This document shows positions 12,602 through 12,720 of a stretch of 12,720 nt of DNA, in pieces. The position numbers and the translations under genes were made by a program. This DNA is from Oscillospiraceae bacterium (lineage in GTDB: Bacteria; Bacillota; Clostridia; Oscillospirales; Acutalibacteraceae). The stretch is from contig JAIRZH010000021.1 in the NCBI GenBank assembly GCA_031267335.1, forward strand, positions 1-12,720, read 5' to 3'. Within the stretch, counting starts at the first letter, position 1. Each line of letters starts with the position of its first letter. The notes under the pieces were generated by a model. That model made no database searches and was not told where the DNA came from. It saw nothing but the letters and a program-made list of their open reading frames with translations.

Positions 12602-12720
12602 AGGGCCTGTTCCCACTATTTGAAATGACAAAATTTCGAGTAATTTTTGGTTTGAATAAAGAAAATTTTTTCACAATACTAACGTATTGTAAAAAAATTT
12701 AACGTAGTACAAATCAAAAA
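12602..12720 (+). mobile_element. MITE-like element R1, copy truncated by the window end
   Basis: Begins AGGGCCTGTTCCCACTATTTG after TAG (12599-12601) and continues nearly identical to the R1 copy at 6913, through the central AATACTAACGTATTGT hairpin and the ACGTAGTACAAATC block, to the window edge. About 40 bases of the right end are outside. Together with the nested copy it is one of the least diverged, suggesting recent movement. Confidence 0.85.

Noticed and set aside
1..12720. CRISPR array
   Set aside because: The repeats are long, dispersed, inverted and flanked by target duplications; there are no short regularly spaced repeats with unique spacers.

Overview
The window is strongly AT-rich and reads like a piece of a small, eroding Clostridia-type (Firmicutes) genome. 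The evidence is a pair of half-length TauE/SafE permeases of the clostridial kind, a Firmicutes-like tRNA-Glu with an encoded CCA, a PstA permease, a VanY-type carboxypeptidase, TTG/GTG starts, and long non-coding gaps full of decaying repeats and gene scraps. A host-associated or endosymbiotic lifestyle is a plausible inference, and clostridial endosymbionts of gut protists come to mind, but nothing here proves it. UGA behaves as a normal stop codon.

Layout. Bases 3-929 (+) hold a 5'-partial exported or membrane protein of unknown function. Bases 1040-1288 hold two mobile-element remnants. Bases 1305-2189 (-) encode a membrane-anchored D,D-carboxypeptidase. Bases 2190-2786 hold no clear gene, but contain a large imperfect palindrome built from two inverted copies of a promoter plus gene start, and a decayed repeat. 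Bases 2787-3511 (+) encode two overlapping TauE/SafE half-proteins. A tRNA-Glu(CTC) lies at 3764-3838. Bases 3851-4378 hold a nested pair of MITE-like elements, the scraps of two minus-strand genes, and a decayed third element. Bases 4404-6912 (+) hold pstA followed by pyrG (CTP synthase). pyrG is split by a one-base frame change at tandem A-AAA-AAC sequences, while both catalytic domains remain intact. Bases 7115-11089 (-) form a two-gene unit: a contractile-injection-system (CIS) tube-like protein, then a very long, highly charged, probably coiled-coil protein. Bases 11445-12371 (+) encode a CorA-type divalent cation channel. The window ends inside another repeat copy.

Three short repeat families (here R1 about 158 bp, R2 about 159 bp, R3 about 149 bp) share related terminal inverted repeats starting G/A-n-CCTG. 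They sit on 3-bp target duplications TAA or TAG and are nested in one another. This fits non-autonomous elements moved by one type of transposase; the TNA-like target resembles some IS5-family groups, which is inference. One R1 copy duplicated the pyrG stop codon when it inserted.

Most worth following: the CIS-like protein coupled to a giant charged protein with no other CIS gene in view; the intact but frame-split pyrG with its slippery heptamers; the nested elements; and the palindrome at 2311-2518.
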